64,000 nucleotides of DNA from Helicobacter sp. (GCF_022770205.1 NZ_JALEIK010000019.1:62001-126000), one strand, 5' to 3'. Counted from the first letter of the stretch, positions 34,432 to 44,424 are shown. Translations and numbers: made by a program. The notes: generated by a model from the sequence alone, not told the origin.

Positions 34432-35535
34432 ATGGCGTTAGTTTGTGAATATTTGGGCAAATGTGGGGGTTGTGTTGGGGCGACATTGGAATCCAAAATT
34501 GCTTTTGCTTCTAGTCTTTTAAGCTTTAAAGATTTTGAAGTTTTTAAAAGTGAGCAATCGCATTTTAGAGGGCGTGCAGAGCTTGGAATCTACCACGATA
34601 ATGGGGAGATTTTTTACACAATGCGCGGAGAAAAAGAACGCTTTGTGAAAATTAAAAATTGTCAAAACCTTTTGCCAAATATCCAAAAAACACTGCCCAT
34701 TCTTTTAAAAATTTTTAACGCCAAAGAATTTGGTGCATTTAAAGAGCGTTTATTTAGCTTAGAGATTCTCGCAAGTCAAAATAACACCTTACTTTTAACG
34801 CTAATTTACCACAAAAAATTAGAAAAATCTTGGCTTTTAGACGCAGAAGTTTTAGCAACAAGGCTAAAAGAGTATTTAGGATTCCATTTTGAGATTGTAG
34901 GGCGTTCGCGTGGTGTGAAGTTAGTTTTAGGGAAGGATTATTTAACACAAACGCTAGAGATTTTAGGGAAGCGGTTTTATTATCGCTATAATGAAGGGGC
35001 TTTTAGTCAGCCAAATACTGCAATAAATGCGCAAATGATTGCTTGGGTTTTAAAGCATTTGAAGGGGGGCGGGGATTTGCTAGAAATGTATTGTGGCTGT
35101 GGAAACTTCACAATCCCTTTATCCTTTTGTTTTGATAAAATCCTAGCCACTGAAATTTCTAAAACTTCCATAAATGCGTTAAAATTTGCCTGTGAGAAAA
35201 ATAAGATTCCAAATATTTTTTGCGTGCGATTAAGTGGGGCAGAGTGCATTGAAGCCTTAAATGGTATAAGAGAGTTTAATCGCCTAAGGCACATTGATTT
35301 AAGTGCGTTTAATTTTAGTAGCGTCTTTGTAGATCCTCCACGCTGTGGGCTTGGAGTGGAAGTGTGCGAGTTTTTAAAGCGTTTTAAACAAATCATTTAT
35401 ATTTCCTGTAATCCAATTACTTTAGGGAAAGATTTAGAGATTCTTAAAAAAACACATCATATTAGACACGCAGCATTTTTTGACCAGTTTCCCCATACAA
35501 AACATTTAGAATGCGGAGTAATTTTAGAGAAATAA
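34432..35535 (+). CDS. trmA: tRNA (uracil-5-)-methyltransferase TrmA
   Basis: Methylates U54 of tRNA to ribothymidine. The 367-aa protein has the TrmA substrate motifs: HFRGRAELGIYH in the N-terminal half, FSQPNTAINAQMI, the AdoMet motif LLEMYCGCGNFTIPLS, DPPRCGLG, and the catalytic cysteine in IYISCNPITL, plus a C-terminal glutamate region (DQFPHTKHLE). A short cysteine cluster (CEYLGKCGGC) opens the protein. It starts 2 bp after fliP and has no good ribosome binding site of its own, which suggests coupling. The type IIG gene follows after 9 bp. Confidence 0.9.
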   Translation: MALVCEYLGKCGGCVGATLESKIAFASSLLSFKDFEVFKSEQSHFRGRAELGIYHDNGEIFYTMRGEKERFVKIKNCQNLLPNIQKTLPILLKIFNAKEFGAFKERLFSLEILASQNNTLLLTLIYHKKLEKSWLLDAEVLATRLKEYLGFHFEIVGRSRGVKLVLGKDYLTQTLEILGKRFYYRYNEGAFSQPNTAINAQMIAWVLKHLKGGGDLLEMYCGCGNFTIPLSFCFDKILATEISKTSINALKFACEKNKIPNIFCVRLSGAECIEALNGIREFNRLRHIDLSAFNFSSVFVDPPRCGLGVEVCEFLKRFKQIIYISCNPITLGKDLEILKKTHHIRHAAFFDQFPHTKHLECGVILEK

Positions 35536-35544
35536 GGAAAAGTG

Positions 35545-38500
35545 ATGTTATACAATGAAGTTTTAGAAAAAATTTTAGCCTATAAGAATGCTTTGCAAGA
35601 AACAGCTAATCTTAAACGTTCAAATGAGCATAGCTATCGCACGCAACTCCAAAATCTTCTTAATGCTCTAAAAGAAGATTTTATCCGCGTGATACAAGAG
35701 CCAAAGGCAGAAGTAGGGCAGGGGGATATTCGTCCTGATTTTAAAGTGTATAAACAAGTAGATTCTAAAGATGCACTCACTTACAATGCTTTAGTTGGCT
35801 TTATAGAGTGCAAAGAGTGGGGCAAAAAGCTAGAAAAAGAGTTAAAAAGCAGTCAAATCCATAAATATTTAAGCATTTGTCCCAATATTTTACTGACAGA
35901 TTACAATCGCTTTATTTTAATTAATTTTGGAGAGGTGATTGCTGATGTGCTTTTGTTTCCTTATGGTATGGATTCTAATCTTTTTACACACGATTCCAAT
36001 ATTTTAGATGTTGAAGTTGTGCAAAAATTTTCAACGCTTTTATCTGACTTTTTTCATTCTACACACGCAAATATTACCACTAAACAAGAGCTTATAAAAG
36101 TGCTATCAACACAGAGTTTTTATTTAGGATTAAAGACTAGGGAGTTTTATCAAACAACCCCATTTTCAACTTTTCATAGATATTTTGAAAAAACTTTTGA
36201 TGGTTTTAGGGATATGCTTTATGATTTTAGCATTGAAGAGTTTTGTGATATTTTAGGACAAAGTGTTGTTTATGGGCTACTTGTGGCGCATTTAGAAAGC
36301 AACAATCACAAAGACACTATTAAACTTGAGGCAATTAGCATTGATAGTATTGTGGCACTTCTGCCAAAGGAATTTCAAATTTTAAGCGAGTTTATTTATT
36401 TTTCCATTCCTGCTTTTCACATTCCAGCCCCCATTGCTTATGCGTTAGAAAATATTAAAAAAACAATCGCGCTCATTGATAGAGCTGCCATTGCAAAAAT
36501 GTTAAACACGCAAATAGAATCCATTGCAATTTATCTTTATGAAGATTTTTTAAAGGCTTATGATGATTTGCGCGGAAGCGAGAAGCGTAAGGAAGGTGGA
36601 GTGTTCTACACGCCAGAATCTATTGTAAATTGCATCACTTCAAGCCTGCATTCTCTTTTAAAGAGTGAATTTGATAAGAAAAGGGGGTTTTTAGAAGAGG
36701 GGGTTAAGGTTTTAGACTTTGCCACAGGGACGGGAAGTTTTTTAGCAAAAGTGTTTGAAATTATTTTAGAAGAAGAAAAATCACACTTTTGGAAAAATGA
36801 TGCAATAAAGCAAAAATTTTTAAAAGACATTTATGGTTTTGAAATTAGCTTTGTTCCTTATATTGTAGCGCATATTAAACTTTCAGCCATTCTTAAAGCG
36901 CGCGGATTTGATGTGCTAGATGAAACAAATAAATTACAAATTTTTTTGACAAACACATTAGATTTAAGCACACAAGCAAAATTACAAATCTCTATGCCAC
37001 TCTTTTTATTAGAAGAACAGGAGCAAAAAGCGCATAGCATTAAGCACACAGAGGAAGTTTTGGTGATTTTAGGAAATCCGCCTTATTATCAAAATTCTAA
37101 AAACAATCTTTTAGAAATTATTAATTTACACAATCTTTACAAACTTGGCTTAAAAGAGCAAAACATTCAGCCTTTAAACAATGATTACATTAAATTTATC
37201 CGCTTTGCGCAATGGAAGCTTTTAGAGCGAACAAACCCTTCTACTCTAAGCTTATTTAATGACAGCACACATTATGGACTTATGGGTTTTATTACGCCAA
37301 ATTCTTTTATATGGGGGCGCACACATCGCAAAATGCGCGAATCTCTTTTTAATTCCTTTGACACTATCTATATCATTAATCTTCACGGAGATAATGAAAA
37401 AGATGAAAAAAATGATGAAAATGTTTTTGACATACGCATAGGTGTGTGCATATCACTCTTTATTAAACATAAAGAAAAAAGAGAATCGCAAGTTTTCTAC
37501 TACTCCACGCACGAAAATGCAATTTATAAAAGGGTAGAAAAATACGCCTTACTAAACAAAATCGCACAGCAAGGATTAAAAAGCATTGCGTGGAATGCTT
37601 TAAAATGTGAAGCACCTTTTTATTGGTTTATCCCACGCAATTTGGATTCCACAAATTATAAAAACTTTTGGGCTTTAGGTGAGGATAAGGCGTTGGGCGA
37701 TACTAAAGCAATCTTTAAAATTTATAGGAGCGGAAATAAATCGGAGCGGGATAAAATTTGCTTGCATTTTAATGAGCAACACTTAAGAGATGTGCTGCAA
37801 GATTTTATGGAGCTAGATACTCAAAAGATTCGCCATAAATACCAGCTCAAAAAAGATACTAGGGATTGGAGCATAGAAAGAGCGAAGGCTGATGTTATAG
37901 AGCACAAGGAAACTATGGAATCTAAAATTCAAACAATCGCCTATCGTCCTTTTGATGTGCGATACACATTTTTTAGCGGAAAAAGCAGAGGATTTTGGGG
38001 AACTCCATCGGCAAAAGCATCAAAACATTTTATGTTGGGTGAAAATTTAGGCTTGTGTTTTACAAAAGATTATTGGGGATATTATGATGCGCCTTTTGTT
38101 ACGCATTTACTCACTGATATTCATTACAATGGCGGACAATGTTATGTAGCCCCCCTTTATGATATGGAATCTCAAGATGAAAAATTGGAAAAAAGCGTGA
38201 ATTTCACAGATGATTTTTTAAAATATTCTAAATCTAAAAAAAATCTAAAAAATAAAACCCCAGAACAGATTTTTTATTACATTTATGCCACGCTTTATAA
38301 TCCAAACTTTAGAGAAAAATATGCAGAGGAATTACAAATAGGATTTCCGCGCATTAATTTTGAAGTGAGTCAAAAGGAATTTGAAACATTACAAGATTTA
38401 GGTGAAAAACTTGTTTATTTACACCTATTAAAAGACTCTCCATTGCTAGAAACATTGCTAAAAGATTCTAGCATTATGCTAGATTTTAGAAGCCCTACAA

Positions 38501-38769
38501 CAAAACAACCAAGCTATACAATAGAAAAACTAAACGCCAAAGAGCGTTTTGTAGATTCTTCTATTATTCTTAATGAGGATTTATGTTTAAAAGAAGTAAA
38601 CCACGAAGTCTATCATTACACCATTGGTGGATATAAAGTGATTGAAAAATGGTTAAGTTATAGAAATGATTACACTTGTTCTAGGGCGGAGTTAGAGCAT
38701 TTAGAAAAAATCTGTAAAGCCATAGAGGCAACTTTAAAAATAGAGAAAATTTTAAAAAATTTAAATTAA
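35545..38769 (+). CDS. Type IIG restriction-modification enzyme (single-chain)
   Basis: A complete 1,074-aa enzyme carrying nuclease, adenine methylase and recognition domains. The N-terminal nuclease shows RPDFKVYK (about residue 70) and VGFIECKEWG with the ExK pair (about 86-95). The gamma-class methylase has VLDFATGTGSFLAKV (about 391-405) and the catalytic NPPY in VILGNPPYYQN (about 508-518). The recognition domain follows, with AYRPFDVRYTFFSGKSRGF shared with the truncated enzyme at the window start. The TTACACGCCAGAATC-encoded YTPESIVN motif precedes the methylase. ATG 35545 is preferred to GTG 35542. Recognition site unknown. It sits between trmA and nhaA, so it is probably an acquired insertion in a housekeeping region. 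Confidence 0.9.
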   Translation: MLYNEVLEKILAYKNALQETANLKRSNEHSYRTQLQNLLNALKEDFIRVIQEPKAEVGQGDIRPDFKVYKQVDSKDALTYNALVGFIECKEWGKKLEKELKSSQIHKYLSICPNILLTDYNRFILINFGEVIADVLLFPYGMDSNLFTHDSNILDVEVVQKFSTLLSDFFHSTHANITTKQELIKVLSTQSFYLGLKTREFYQTTPFSTFHRYFEKTFDGFRDMLYDFSIEEFCDILGQSVVYGLLVAHLESNNHKDTIKLEAISIDSIVALLPKEFQILSEFIYFSIPAFHIPAPIAYALENIKKTIALIDRAAIAKMLNTQIESIAIYLYEDFLKAYDDLRGSEKRKEGGVFYTPESIVNCITSSLHSLLKSEFDKKRGFLEEGVKVLDFATGTGSFLAKVFEIILEEEKSHFWKNDAIKQKFLKDIYGFEISFVPYIVAHIKLSAILKARGFDVLDETNKLQIFLTNTLDLSTQAKLQISMPLFLLEEQEQKAHSIKHTEEVLVILGNPPYYQNSKNNLLEIINLHNLYKLGLKEQNIQPLNNDYIKFIRFAQWKLLERTNPSTLSLFNDSTHYGLMGFITPNSFIWGRTHRKMRESLFNSFDTIYIINLHGDNEKDEKNDENVFDIRIGVCISLFIKHKEKRESQVFYYSTHENAIYKRVEKYALLNKIAQQGLKSIAWNALKCEAPFYWFIPRNLDSTNYKNFWALGEDKALGDTKAIFKIYRSGNKSERDKICLHFNEQHLRDVLQDFMELDTQKIRHKYQLKKDTRDWSIERAKADVIEHKETMESKIQTIAYRPFDVRYTFFSGKSRGFWGTPSAKASKHFMLGENLGLCFTKDYWGYYDAPFVTHLLTDIHYNGGQCYVAPLYDMESQDEKLEKSVNFTDDFLKYSKSKKNLKNKTPEQIFYYIYATLYNPNFREKYAEELQIGFPRINFEVSQKEFETLQDLGEKLVYLHLLKDSPLLETLLKDSSIMLDFRSPTTKQPSYTIEKLNAKERFVDSSIILNEDLCLKEVNHEVYHYTIGGYKVIEKWLSYRNDYTCSRAELEHLEKICKAIEATLKIEKILKNLN

Positions 38770-38785
38770 GAGCAAAAGCTCTTAA
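38766..38785. terminator. Hairpin shared by the convergent type IIG and nhaA genes
   Basis: TTAAGAGC and GCTCTTAA form a perfect stem around AAAA, overlapping the stop codons of both genes. On the minus strand it is followed by a T-rich stretch (AATTTAAATTTTTT), so it probably terminates nhaA. Confidence 0.55.
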
Positions 38786-40107
38786 TGGTGCGTAACTTTA
38801 TCACGCACAAGGAAAAAGATAGCCCCTAAAATCCCAGCGGTTAGGGAGGAAATCAAAATAGAGATTTTCGCAACATTAGTAGCAATAAGTGCGTGTTCGC
38901 CAGAGAAGGCAAGGTTTGTTACAAACATTGACATTGTAAATCCAATTCCCCCTAATGCACCTGCACCAAAGATTTCTGTCCAAGTTACACCTGTTGGACG
39001 CGTTGCGATTCCTAATTTTTCTGCTAAGAATGTGAATAAGAAAATCCCCACAGGTTTACCAACTACAAGCCCTAAAAAGATTCCAAGAAAGACATAATCC
39101 ACACTAAAATCAATATTTGAGCCAATAGTAACCCCCGCATTTGCAAAGGCAAAAATGGGCATAATCACAAAGCTGCTATAAGGCGCAAGTGCGTGTTCTA
39201 AGCGTAATAAAGGATTTTGCACCGCTTTTTTTTGCTTGCTAATTTCATCTAATGCGTGGACTTGCTCATTTTGCAAAAGGATTCCATCTTTTTCCTTTTC
39301 TGCTTGCTTGAAGTGATCTACGATTTTTGTGATTTTTTCCATAAAGCGCATCGTGTCAATTTTTGGCGCAACAGGGATTGTAAAAGCAAGCACAACTGCT
39401 GCAATTGTTGCGTGCACCCCACAACTATGCACTGCAATCCATAACAACACGCCTAAAAGCATATAAGGCGTGAGTGCTTTTACCCCAAGTTTGTTTAAGA
39501 TAATAAGCAAAACTACAATTCCAGCGGCTATGGCAAGCCAACCTAAAGAGATTCCGCTTGAATAGAACACGGCGATAATGATAATTGCCCCTAAATCATC
39601 CGCAACGGCTAAAGAAACTAGAAAAACTTTCACAGAGATTGAAACACGCTTGCCTAAAGTTGCTAAAACACCAAGCGCAAAGGCAATGTCTGTTGCCATA
39701 GGAATCCCAAATCCGTGTGCGGATGGTGTGCCACCATTTAAAGCAATATAAATAAGCCCCGGTCCTACCATTCCTCCAAGTGCCGCGATAATAGGTAATG
39801 CCGCTCTTTTAAATCCTGCAAGCTCGCCAAAAAGCACTTCACGCTTAATTTCTAAACCTACAACCAAAAAGAAAAACGCCATTAAAACATCGTTAATCCA
39901 ATGTTCTAAGCTCATTCCAATAAATGTGTTATTGAGAGTAAAGCCAAATTGCATTTTCCAAAGTGCTGCATACCCTTCACTTAACGGAGAATTTGCAACA
40001 ATCATCGCTAACACCGCACAACAAAGTAATAAGATGCCAGCAAAAGACTCACTCCGTGTGATTTTGCCAAGTGTGGCTAAAAAACCGCTTTTATTTTCTG
40101 CTTCCAT
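38782..40107 (-). CDS. nhaA: Na+/H+ antiporter NhaA
   Basis: Exchanges Na+ for H+ across the inner membrane. About twelve spans; the functional aspartates are in VAVADDLGAIIIIAVFY, and GIPMATDIAFALGVLATLGKR is the other signature. The 441-aa length is greater than the E. coli protein because of a charged loop between helices (about residues 240-290, KQAEKEKDGILLQNEQ), a feature also known in H. pylori NhaA. Found 9 bp downstream of addA, matching the H. pylori HP1552-HP1553 neighbourhood. Confidence 0.95.
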   Translation of the reverse strand: MEAENKSGFLATLGKITRSESFAGILLLCCAVLAMIVANSPLSEGYAALWKMQFGFTLNNTFIGMSLEHWINDVLMAFFFLVVGLEIKREVLFGELAGFKRAALPIIAALGGMVGPGLIYIALNGGTPSAHGFGIPMATDIAFALGVLATLGKRVSISVKVFLVSLAVADDLGAIIIIAVFYSSGISLGWLAIAAGIVVLLIILNKLGVKALTPYMLLGVLLWIAVHSCGVHATIAAVVLAFTIPVAPKIDTMRFMEKITKIVDHFKQAEKEKDGILLQNEQVHALDEISKQKKAVQNPLLRLEHALAPYSSFVIMPIFAFANAGVTIGSNIDFSVDYVFLGIFLGLVVGKPVGIFLFTFLAEKLGIATRPTGVTWTEIFGAGALGGIGFTMSMFVTNLAFSGEHALIATNVAKISILISSLTAGILGAIFFLVRDKVTHH

Positions 40108-40116
40108 ACTTTTCCT

Positions 40117-42918
40117 TTATATAATTTCAATAAGTTTTCCTTCTTGCTCTTCTTGGGTGTAAAAAACATAGCCATAAGTTTTTTTGTGTAGCATTTGCTG
40201 CACAGATTCCATATATTCACGCACTTGTATTGCGTGGGAATCCTCTTGCTCGCCACTTTTATAATCCACAATCCAAGCGGAATTTTCTCCTTCAACTAAA
40301 AGATCAAGGCGTTTTTCTCTGCCATTTGACAAAAAAGGAATTTCGCATTTTACCTTGCCTTTAGCTACAATTTCAATAAAATTTTGATTTTTTAAGACTA
40401 AATTACTACGCAAAACAATTTTTTCTAATTCTGTAAAATCTAAATAAAATCCAACTTTGTTATTTAGAATTTCTAAGAGCAGGGTATCATTTAAGTTAAA
40501 TTTTAGCTTTTGTTCCATCGCAAAGTGCAAAGCGATTCCATAATAGATTCCTTTGAGATTGTGTGCGTATTGTGGGGAAGTTGAAGTTTGAATATCTCTT
40601 TGGCGTCCTTGATTTTCTAAACTAGGTTTTTCTTTAATGATGTTGTTAAATTCTTGATTTAGCATTGGCATATCTTGTGAAGTTGTTTTGGGCAAAATGT
40701 TAGATTTTTCTAGGATTCCATAAGTGGAATCTTGTAAGTTTAAATCTACAAAAGCCCCTTTTTCACTAAGTTTTAAAATATGCATTGTTTCTTTAGCGCG
40801 CGTTAGGGCAACATAGAGCTGATGTTTTAAATCCTTTGCTTCTAGTGCTTTTTCTTTAGCAAGGGCATTGGCGTAGTTGGAATCTAAACTTTGACGCACA
40901 GGATTGCTATATTGAAAAATCTGTTTAATATCTACTCCATTTGTGTCAAAATCAAAAAACACTTTGGAATGCTGTGTATTATTGCGGTTTGCTTTATCCA
41001 CAACTAGAACATTTTCAAACTCTAATCCCTTAGATTTATGGATTGTCATAATACGGATTCCAGAAGCATCGCTAGAAACTATGTCTAAAGATTTTTTTCC
41101 AATGTTTTCTAAAAGTTCCGTAAGGGTAGGGTATTCTAGTGTGGATTCTAGGAATTTTTTGCTACTCAAGCTTGCGATATGGTAACGCTCCATTATTTTT
41201 AAAATCAGCTGTGAAGGGGTTTTTACACTCTGTATGCTTTGCAGAAAAACTTCAAATGCAGAATCCCTTTTTAATCCTAAAAGCATAAAAAAAGCATTTT
41301 TGTAAAGCACATTTTGCGTAGTGATATATTTTAAGAGTTCTAAAATTGCACGCACTTCATTGTGATTTACTAGCCTAGCACTCGTGTCAATTACGACTTT
41401 ATATGTTTGCTTCTGTAAAAGTTGCGCTAGCTCTACAACTGCATTATTATCAAACACTAAAATCGCAATGGAATCCTCTTTAACACCCATTGCTTTAAGC
41501 GCTTGTAAAGTTTCTAGCACACCTTGATAGAGCACATCTTTTTCATAGCTTTTTACACTTACAAATCCTGTGTGCTTGGAGTTTGGAATCTGCGGGATAA
41601 AATCCTCAATCTCATCTTTAAAGGTGTGATTAACAAACTCTACAATGCTAATAGCACTGCGATAATTAAACTCTAAGTTGCAATGCTCCATTCCAGCACT
41701 TGCGATTTTAAAAAGCTTAGGATTTCCGCCGCGGAAGCGATAAATGGATTGCTTTACATCGCCCACATAAAAGAAACTGCGCGTGAAATTTTTTTGTCCA
41801 ATTCCAGATTTTATTTCCTTAATAAGCGGTTCAAGAATAGAATACTGCAAAATGCTTGTGTCTTGAAATTCATCAATTAAAATGTGATTAAGTGTGCTAT
41901 CAAGCCGAAAATACAAGAAATCTTTAGGGATTAAATTTTCCTTTAAAAGCTTATGCACTTTAGAAGCCACTGCGTTAAAACTTAAGGAATTGCTTTGTTG
42001 GTAATAGCATTCTTTTGCCTTTAAGAAATGTTTAAAAATTTGATAAAGCATAAGGAGATATTGTGATTCCTCTTTTAAAAAATAAGAATGAAGGGAATCT
42101 TTTAAAAGTGCGAAATCCTCTGCATTAAAAGGCACTTGTGCAAATTTATCCCTTTTATAATCTTCTAATTTTTCTTTTGTAAGCCAAGTTTTACCCTTAT
42201 CTAACAAACTTTCAAAATCATTAAATTGCAGGCTTTTTGCTATCTCTTCAAAGGTTTCATAATAGGTATTTTTAAGTCTATTTGCATAATACATTGCTTG
42301 CTGTTTATAATCTTTGCCTCGGGATTTTATCAAATTACGCACAAAAAGATTGCGATTTAATGATTCCTTAAAGGCATCTAAAAAAATGCAGAGTTGCAAT
42401 AAGGAATCTAAAGTCTGTTTGGTGGAATAACATAATTCTAAAATGGCATCAAAACTTGCAGAATCCAAAGTGTTTAAAAAAATTTCAGAAATGGCATTAA
42501 AATCCTCTTCTTGGACCTTAAAATCATATTCCACTCCCACATACCAACAAAAACTTTTTAAAATCTTTTGAAAAAACGCATCAATAGTGGTGATTTTTAA
42601 ATCCTGCTCTAAAAAACTTTTATAAATGCGATGGATTTTATCCTCTATGGCTTTCCAATCCTCCTCCTTCGCATTATCATTTATATTAATAAGCTCAAGT
42701 TTTTTTATATAATCTCTATTATTTTTATTATGATAAAGTTCTTCAAGGTTATGCGTGATGCGTTCTTCCATTTCCTTTGCGGCTTTTTTTGTAAAGGTTA
42801 AAGTCAGGATATTTGCAGGTTTTGCACCTTGTAGCAAAAGATTTAAATAACGCCTTGTGAGCTGATAAGTTTTTCCACTTCCTGCACTTGCGCTTAGTGA
42901 TAATAGCGGATGTTGCAT
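40117..42918 (-). CDS. addA: AddA/RecB-like helicase-nuclease
   Basis: Subunit of the AddAB complex that resects double-strand breaks for RecA loading. A 933-aa UvrD/Rep-type helicase: Walker A in LSASAGSGKTYQL (about residues 5-17), LTLTFTKKAAKEM, the Walker B region LIDEFQDTSILQY, VGDVKQSIYRFRGG, and the late motif YVALTRAKETMHIL. A C-terminal RecB-family nuclease domain has KRLDLLVEGENSAWIVDYKSGE with the D-x-K residues. The track TTG start (42930) is within the ribosome binding site TTGGAGAAA; the ATG at 42918 is used. The partner AddB is not in the window. Confidence 0.9.
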   Translation of the reverse strand: MQHPLLSLSASAGSGKTYQLTRRYLNLLLQGAKPANILTLTFTKKAAKEMEERITHNLEELYHNKNNRDYIKKLELININDNAKEEDWKAIEDKIHRIYKSFLEQDLKITTIDAFFQKILKSFCWYVGVEYDFKVQEEDFNAISEIFLNTLDSASFDAILELCYSTKQTLDSLLQLCIFLDAFKESLNRNLFVRNLIKSRGKDYKQQAMYYANRLKNTYYETFEEIAKSLQFNDFESLLDKGKTWLTKEKLEDYKRDKFAQVPFNAEDFALLKDSLHSYFLKEESQYLLMLYQIFKHFLKAKECYYQQSNSLSFNAVASKVHKLLKENLIPKDFLYFRLDSTLNHILIDEFQDTSILQYSILEPLIKEIKSGIGQKNFTRSFFYVGDVKQSIYRFRGGNPKLFKIASAGMEHCNLEFNYRSAISIVEFVNHTFKDEIEDFIPQIPNSKHTGFVSVKSYEKDVLYQGVLETLQALKAMGVKEDSIAILVFDNNAVVELAQLLQKQTYKVVIDTSARLVNHNEVRAILELLKYITTQNVLYKNAFFMLLGLKRDSAFEVFLQSIQSVKTPSQLILKIMERYHIASLSSKKFLESTLEYPTLTELLENIGKKSLDIVSSDASGIRIMTIHKSKGLEFENVLVVDKANRNNTQHSKVFFDFDTNGVDIKQIFQYSNPVRQSLDSNYANALAKEKALEAKDLKHQLYVALTRAKETMHILKLSEKGAFVDLNLQDSTYGILEKSNILPKTTSQDMPMLNQEFNNIIKEKPSLENQGRQRDIQTSTSPQYAHNLKGIYYGIALHFAMEQKLKFNLNDTLLLEILNNKVGFYLDFTELEKIVLRSNLVLKNQNFIEIVAKGKVKCEIPFLSNGREKRLDLLVEGENSAWIVDYKSGEQEDSHAIQVREYMESVQQMLHKKTYGYVFYTQEEQEGKLIEII

Positions 42919-42971
42919 AATTTTCTCCAAAAATAGAATTATAACATTTCAAAAATGTAAAATAAAGTTGA

Positions 42972-43001
42972 TTGACATAAGCTAAAGGTTTATAATATAA
43001 T
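42972..43001 (+). promoter_or_regulatory. Sigma-70 promoter of the cbpA-hspR operon
   Basis: TTGACA (42972-42977) and TATAAT (42996-43001) are exact consensus elements separated by 18 bp, 35 bp before the cbpA start. A perfect -35 is rare in this group. HspR-type operators (CTTGAGT-N7-ACTCAAG) were not recognised around it. Confidence 0.7.
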
Positions 43002-43036
43002 ACACTAAAAGTTATAAATTTTAAGGAAAAAAGCAA

Positions 43037-43897
43037 ATGTCAAAAAGTCTATATGAAACACTAGAAGTTGCGCAAAATGCAAGCGCAGATGAGATTAAAA
43101 AGTCTTATCGTCGCCTTGCGCGCAAATATCATCCTGATATCAATAAAGAACCCGGAGCAGAAGATAAATTTAAAGAAGTGAATGCAGCTTATGAAATTTT
43201 AAGCGATGAAAATAAACGCAAACAATACGATCAATTTGGCGATTCTATGTTTGGTGGGCAAAACTTTCACGATTTTAGACGCTCTTATGGTAATATGAAT
43301 TTAGATGACATTTTAAGTCAGATTTTTGGAGGAGGATTTGCACAAGGCGGTTTTGGGGGAGGTAGTTTTGGAAATTTTGGTAGTTTTGGAAATGCAAGAA
43401 GTTCTAATCTTGATGTTAATGCGCAAATTACGATTCCATTTACAACTGCTCTTTTGGGGGGCTTGCATAATGTTAATATCCAAAATAATAGTTATGACAT
43501 TAAAATTCCAGCTGGGGTGAAAAGCGGAGAAACCATTCGTCTAAAAGGCAAAGGAAATAGCATAAGAGGGCAAAGCGGTGATTTGCTCTTAAAAGTGAGT
43601 GTTGCTCCTCATCCACAATACACGCAAGAGGGCGATGACTTGACAATGCCTTTTGATATTCCCTTAAAGATTGCTTTATTTGGCGGTAAAATAGAAATTG
43701 AAACATTGCGCAAAACCATCACGCTAAAAGTGCCAAAAAACACTAAAAATGCTCAAAGATTCCGTGTTAAAGAATTAGGAGGCTATAATCGCAAAAGTAA
43801 AACTTATGGCGATTTATATTTAGAAGCAAATGTTGTGCTTCCTAATAGCGATACACTTCCAGAAGCATTAAAGGAAGCGTTAGAGAAATATTTATAA
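43037..43897 (+). CDS. cbpA: CbpA-type J-domain co-chaperone
   Basis: A DnaJ-like co-chaperone for DnaK. J-domain at residues 1-70 with the HPD tripeptide in KYHPDINK (about 32-34), a glycine/phenylalanine-rich linker ([20 protein letters not shown]), then the C-terminal substrate-binding domains. The cysteine zinc-finger of true DnaJ is absent, which defines the CbpA/DjlA-like class. Length 286 aa fits. It heads the cbpA-hspR operon as in H. pylori HP1024-HP1025 and has its own consensus promoter. It can be expected to be under HspR control. Confidence 0.92.
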   Translation: MSKSLYETLEVAQNASADEIKKSYRRLARKYHPDINKEPGAEDKFKEVNAAYEILSDENKRKQYDQFGDSMFGGQNFHDFRRSYGNMNLDDILSQIFGGGFAQGGFGGGSFGNFGSFGNARSSNLDVNAQITIPFTTALLGGLHNVNIQNNSYDIKIPAGVKSGETIRLKGKGNSIRGQSGDLLLKVSVAPHPQYTQEGDDLTMPFDIPLKIALFGGKIEIETLRKTITLKVPKNTKNAQRFRVKELGGYNRKSKTYGDLYLEANVVLPNSDTLPEALKEALEKYL

Positions 43898-43906
43898 GGA
43901 GAGAGA

Positions 43907-44275
43907 ATGTATAGTTATGATGAACCGGTTTATTTAATTAGCGTTGTGGCAAAGATTTTATCCATCCATCCACAAACCTTGCGCCAATATGAGCGTGAAG
44001 GGCTTGTGGAGCCGGGCAGAACAGATGGCAAAATGCGTCTGTATTCTCAAAGAGATATTGATAAGATAAAAACGATTCTGCGTTTAACTAGGGATTTAGG
44101 CGTTAATCTAGCTGGCGTGGATATTATTATGCGCCTTAAAGATAAGCTAGACGAACAAGATAGAGAGATTGAGGAGTTGCGCTTGAGCTTGGAAAAACTT
44201 AAGGCAAATCAGCCTAGTAAATCTGTGGTTAAAAAACAAAGTTCCTATGAAGTGATTATTTTTGAAAAATATTAA
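43907..44275 (+). CDS. hspR: Heat-shock repressor HspR (MerR-like)
   Basis: Represses chaperone operons, in H. pylori including cbpA-hspR-helicase and groESL. A 122-aa protein with a MerR-type winged helix-turn-helix: LISVVAKILSIHPQTLRQYEREGLVEPGR (about residues 11-39) and the wing RLYSQRDIDKIK, followed by an arginine/leucine-rich coiled coil and a basic tail (VVKKQSSYEV). It starts 9 bp after cbpA with GGAGAGA in front. In this window the third gene of the operon is not a helicase but a short lipoprotein. Confidence 0.92.
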   Translation: MYSYDEPVYLISVVAKILSIHPQTLRQYEREGLVEPGRTDGKMRLYSQRDIDKIKTILRLTRDLGVNLAGVDIIMRLKDKLDEQDREIEELRLSLEKLKANQPSKSVVKKQSSYEVIIFEKY

Positions 44276-44285
44276 AGGAGATAAA

Positions 44286-44411
44286 ATGCCAAAAGTTCTA
44301 ACACTGCTTACTTGTGCATCTTTGATATTTTGTTTCAATGCGTGTTCTACAAAAGGCTATGCAAACTCTAAAGGAGGAGCGGGCTATACAGAATGGAGAT
44401 TAAGTTTTTAA
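44286..44411 (+). CDS. Small putative lipoprotein downstream of hspR
   Basis: Too short for the ORF track: 41 codons, ATG preceded by AAAGGAGATAAA, 10 bp after the hspR stop codon. The product has a charged start, a hydrophobic segment (VLTLLTCASLIFCF) and a lipobox FNAC at residues 17-20, predicting cleavage before C20 and a mature peptide of only 22 residues (CSTKGYANSKGG...). It ends 13 bp before the convergent regulator gene. Function unknown; its position makes cotranscription with cbpA and hspR likely. Confidence 0.65.
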   Translation: MPKVLTLLTCASLIFCFNACSTKGYANSKGGAGYTEWRLSF

Positions 44412-44424
44412 GAAAATTGCAGTC

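Noticed and set aside
43455-43462. G6 run in cbpA as a second phase-variable tract (also G6 near 12227 in the exporter gene)
   Set aside because: Six G is short for slippage-prone switching, and both genes are in frame as read.
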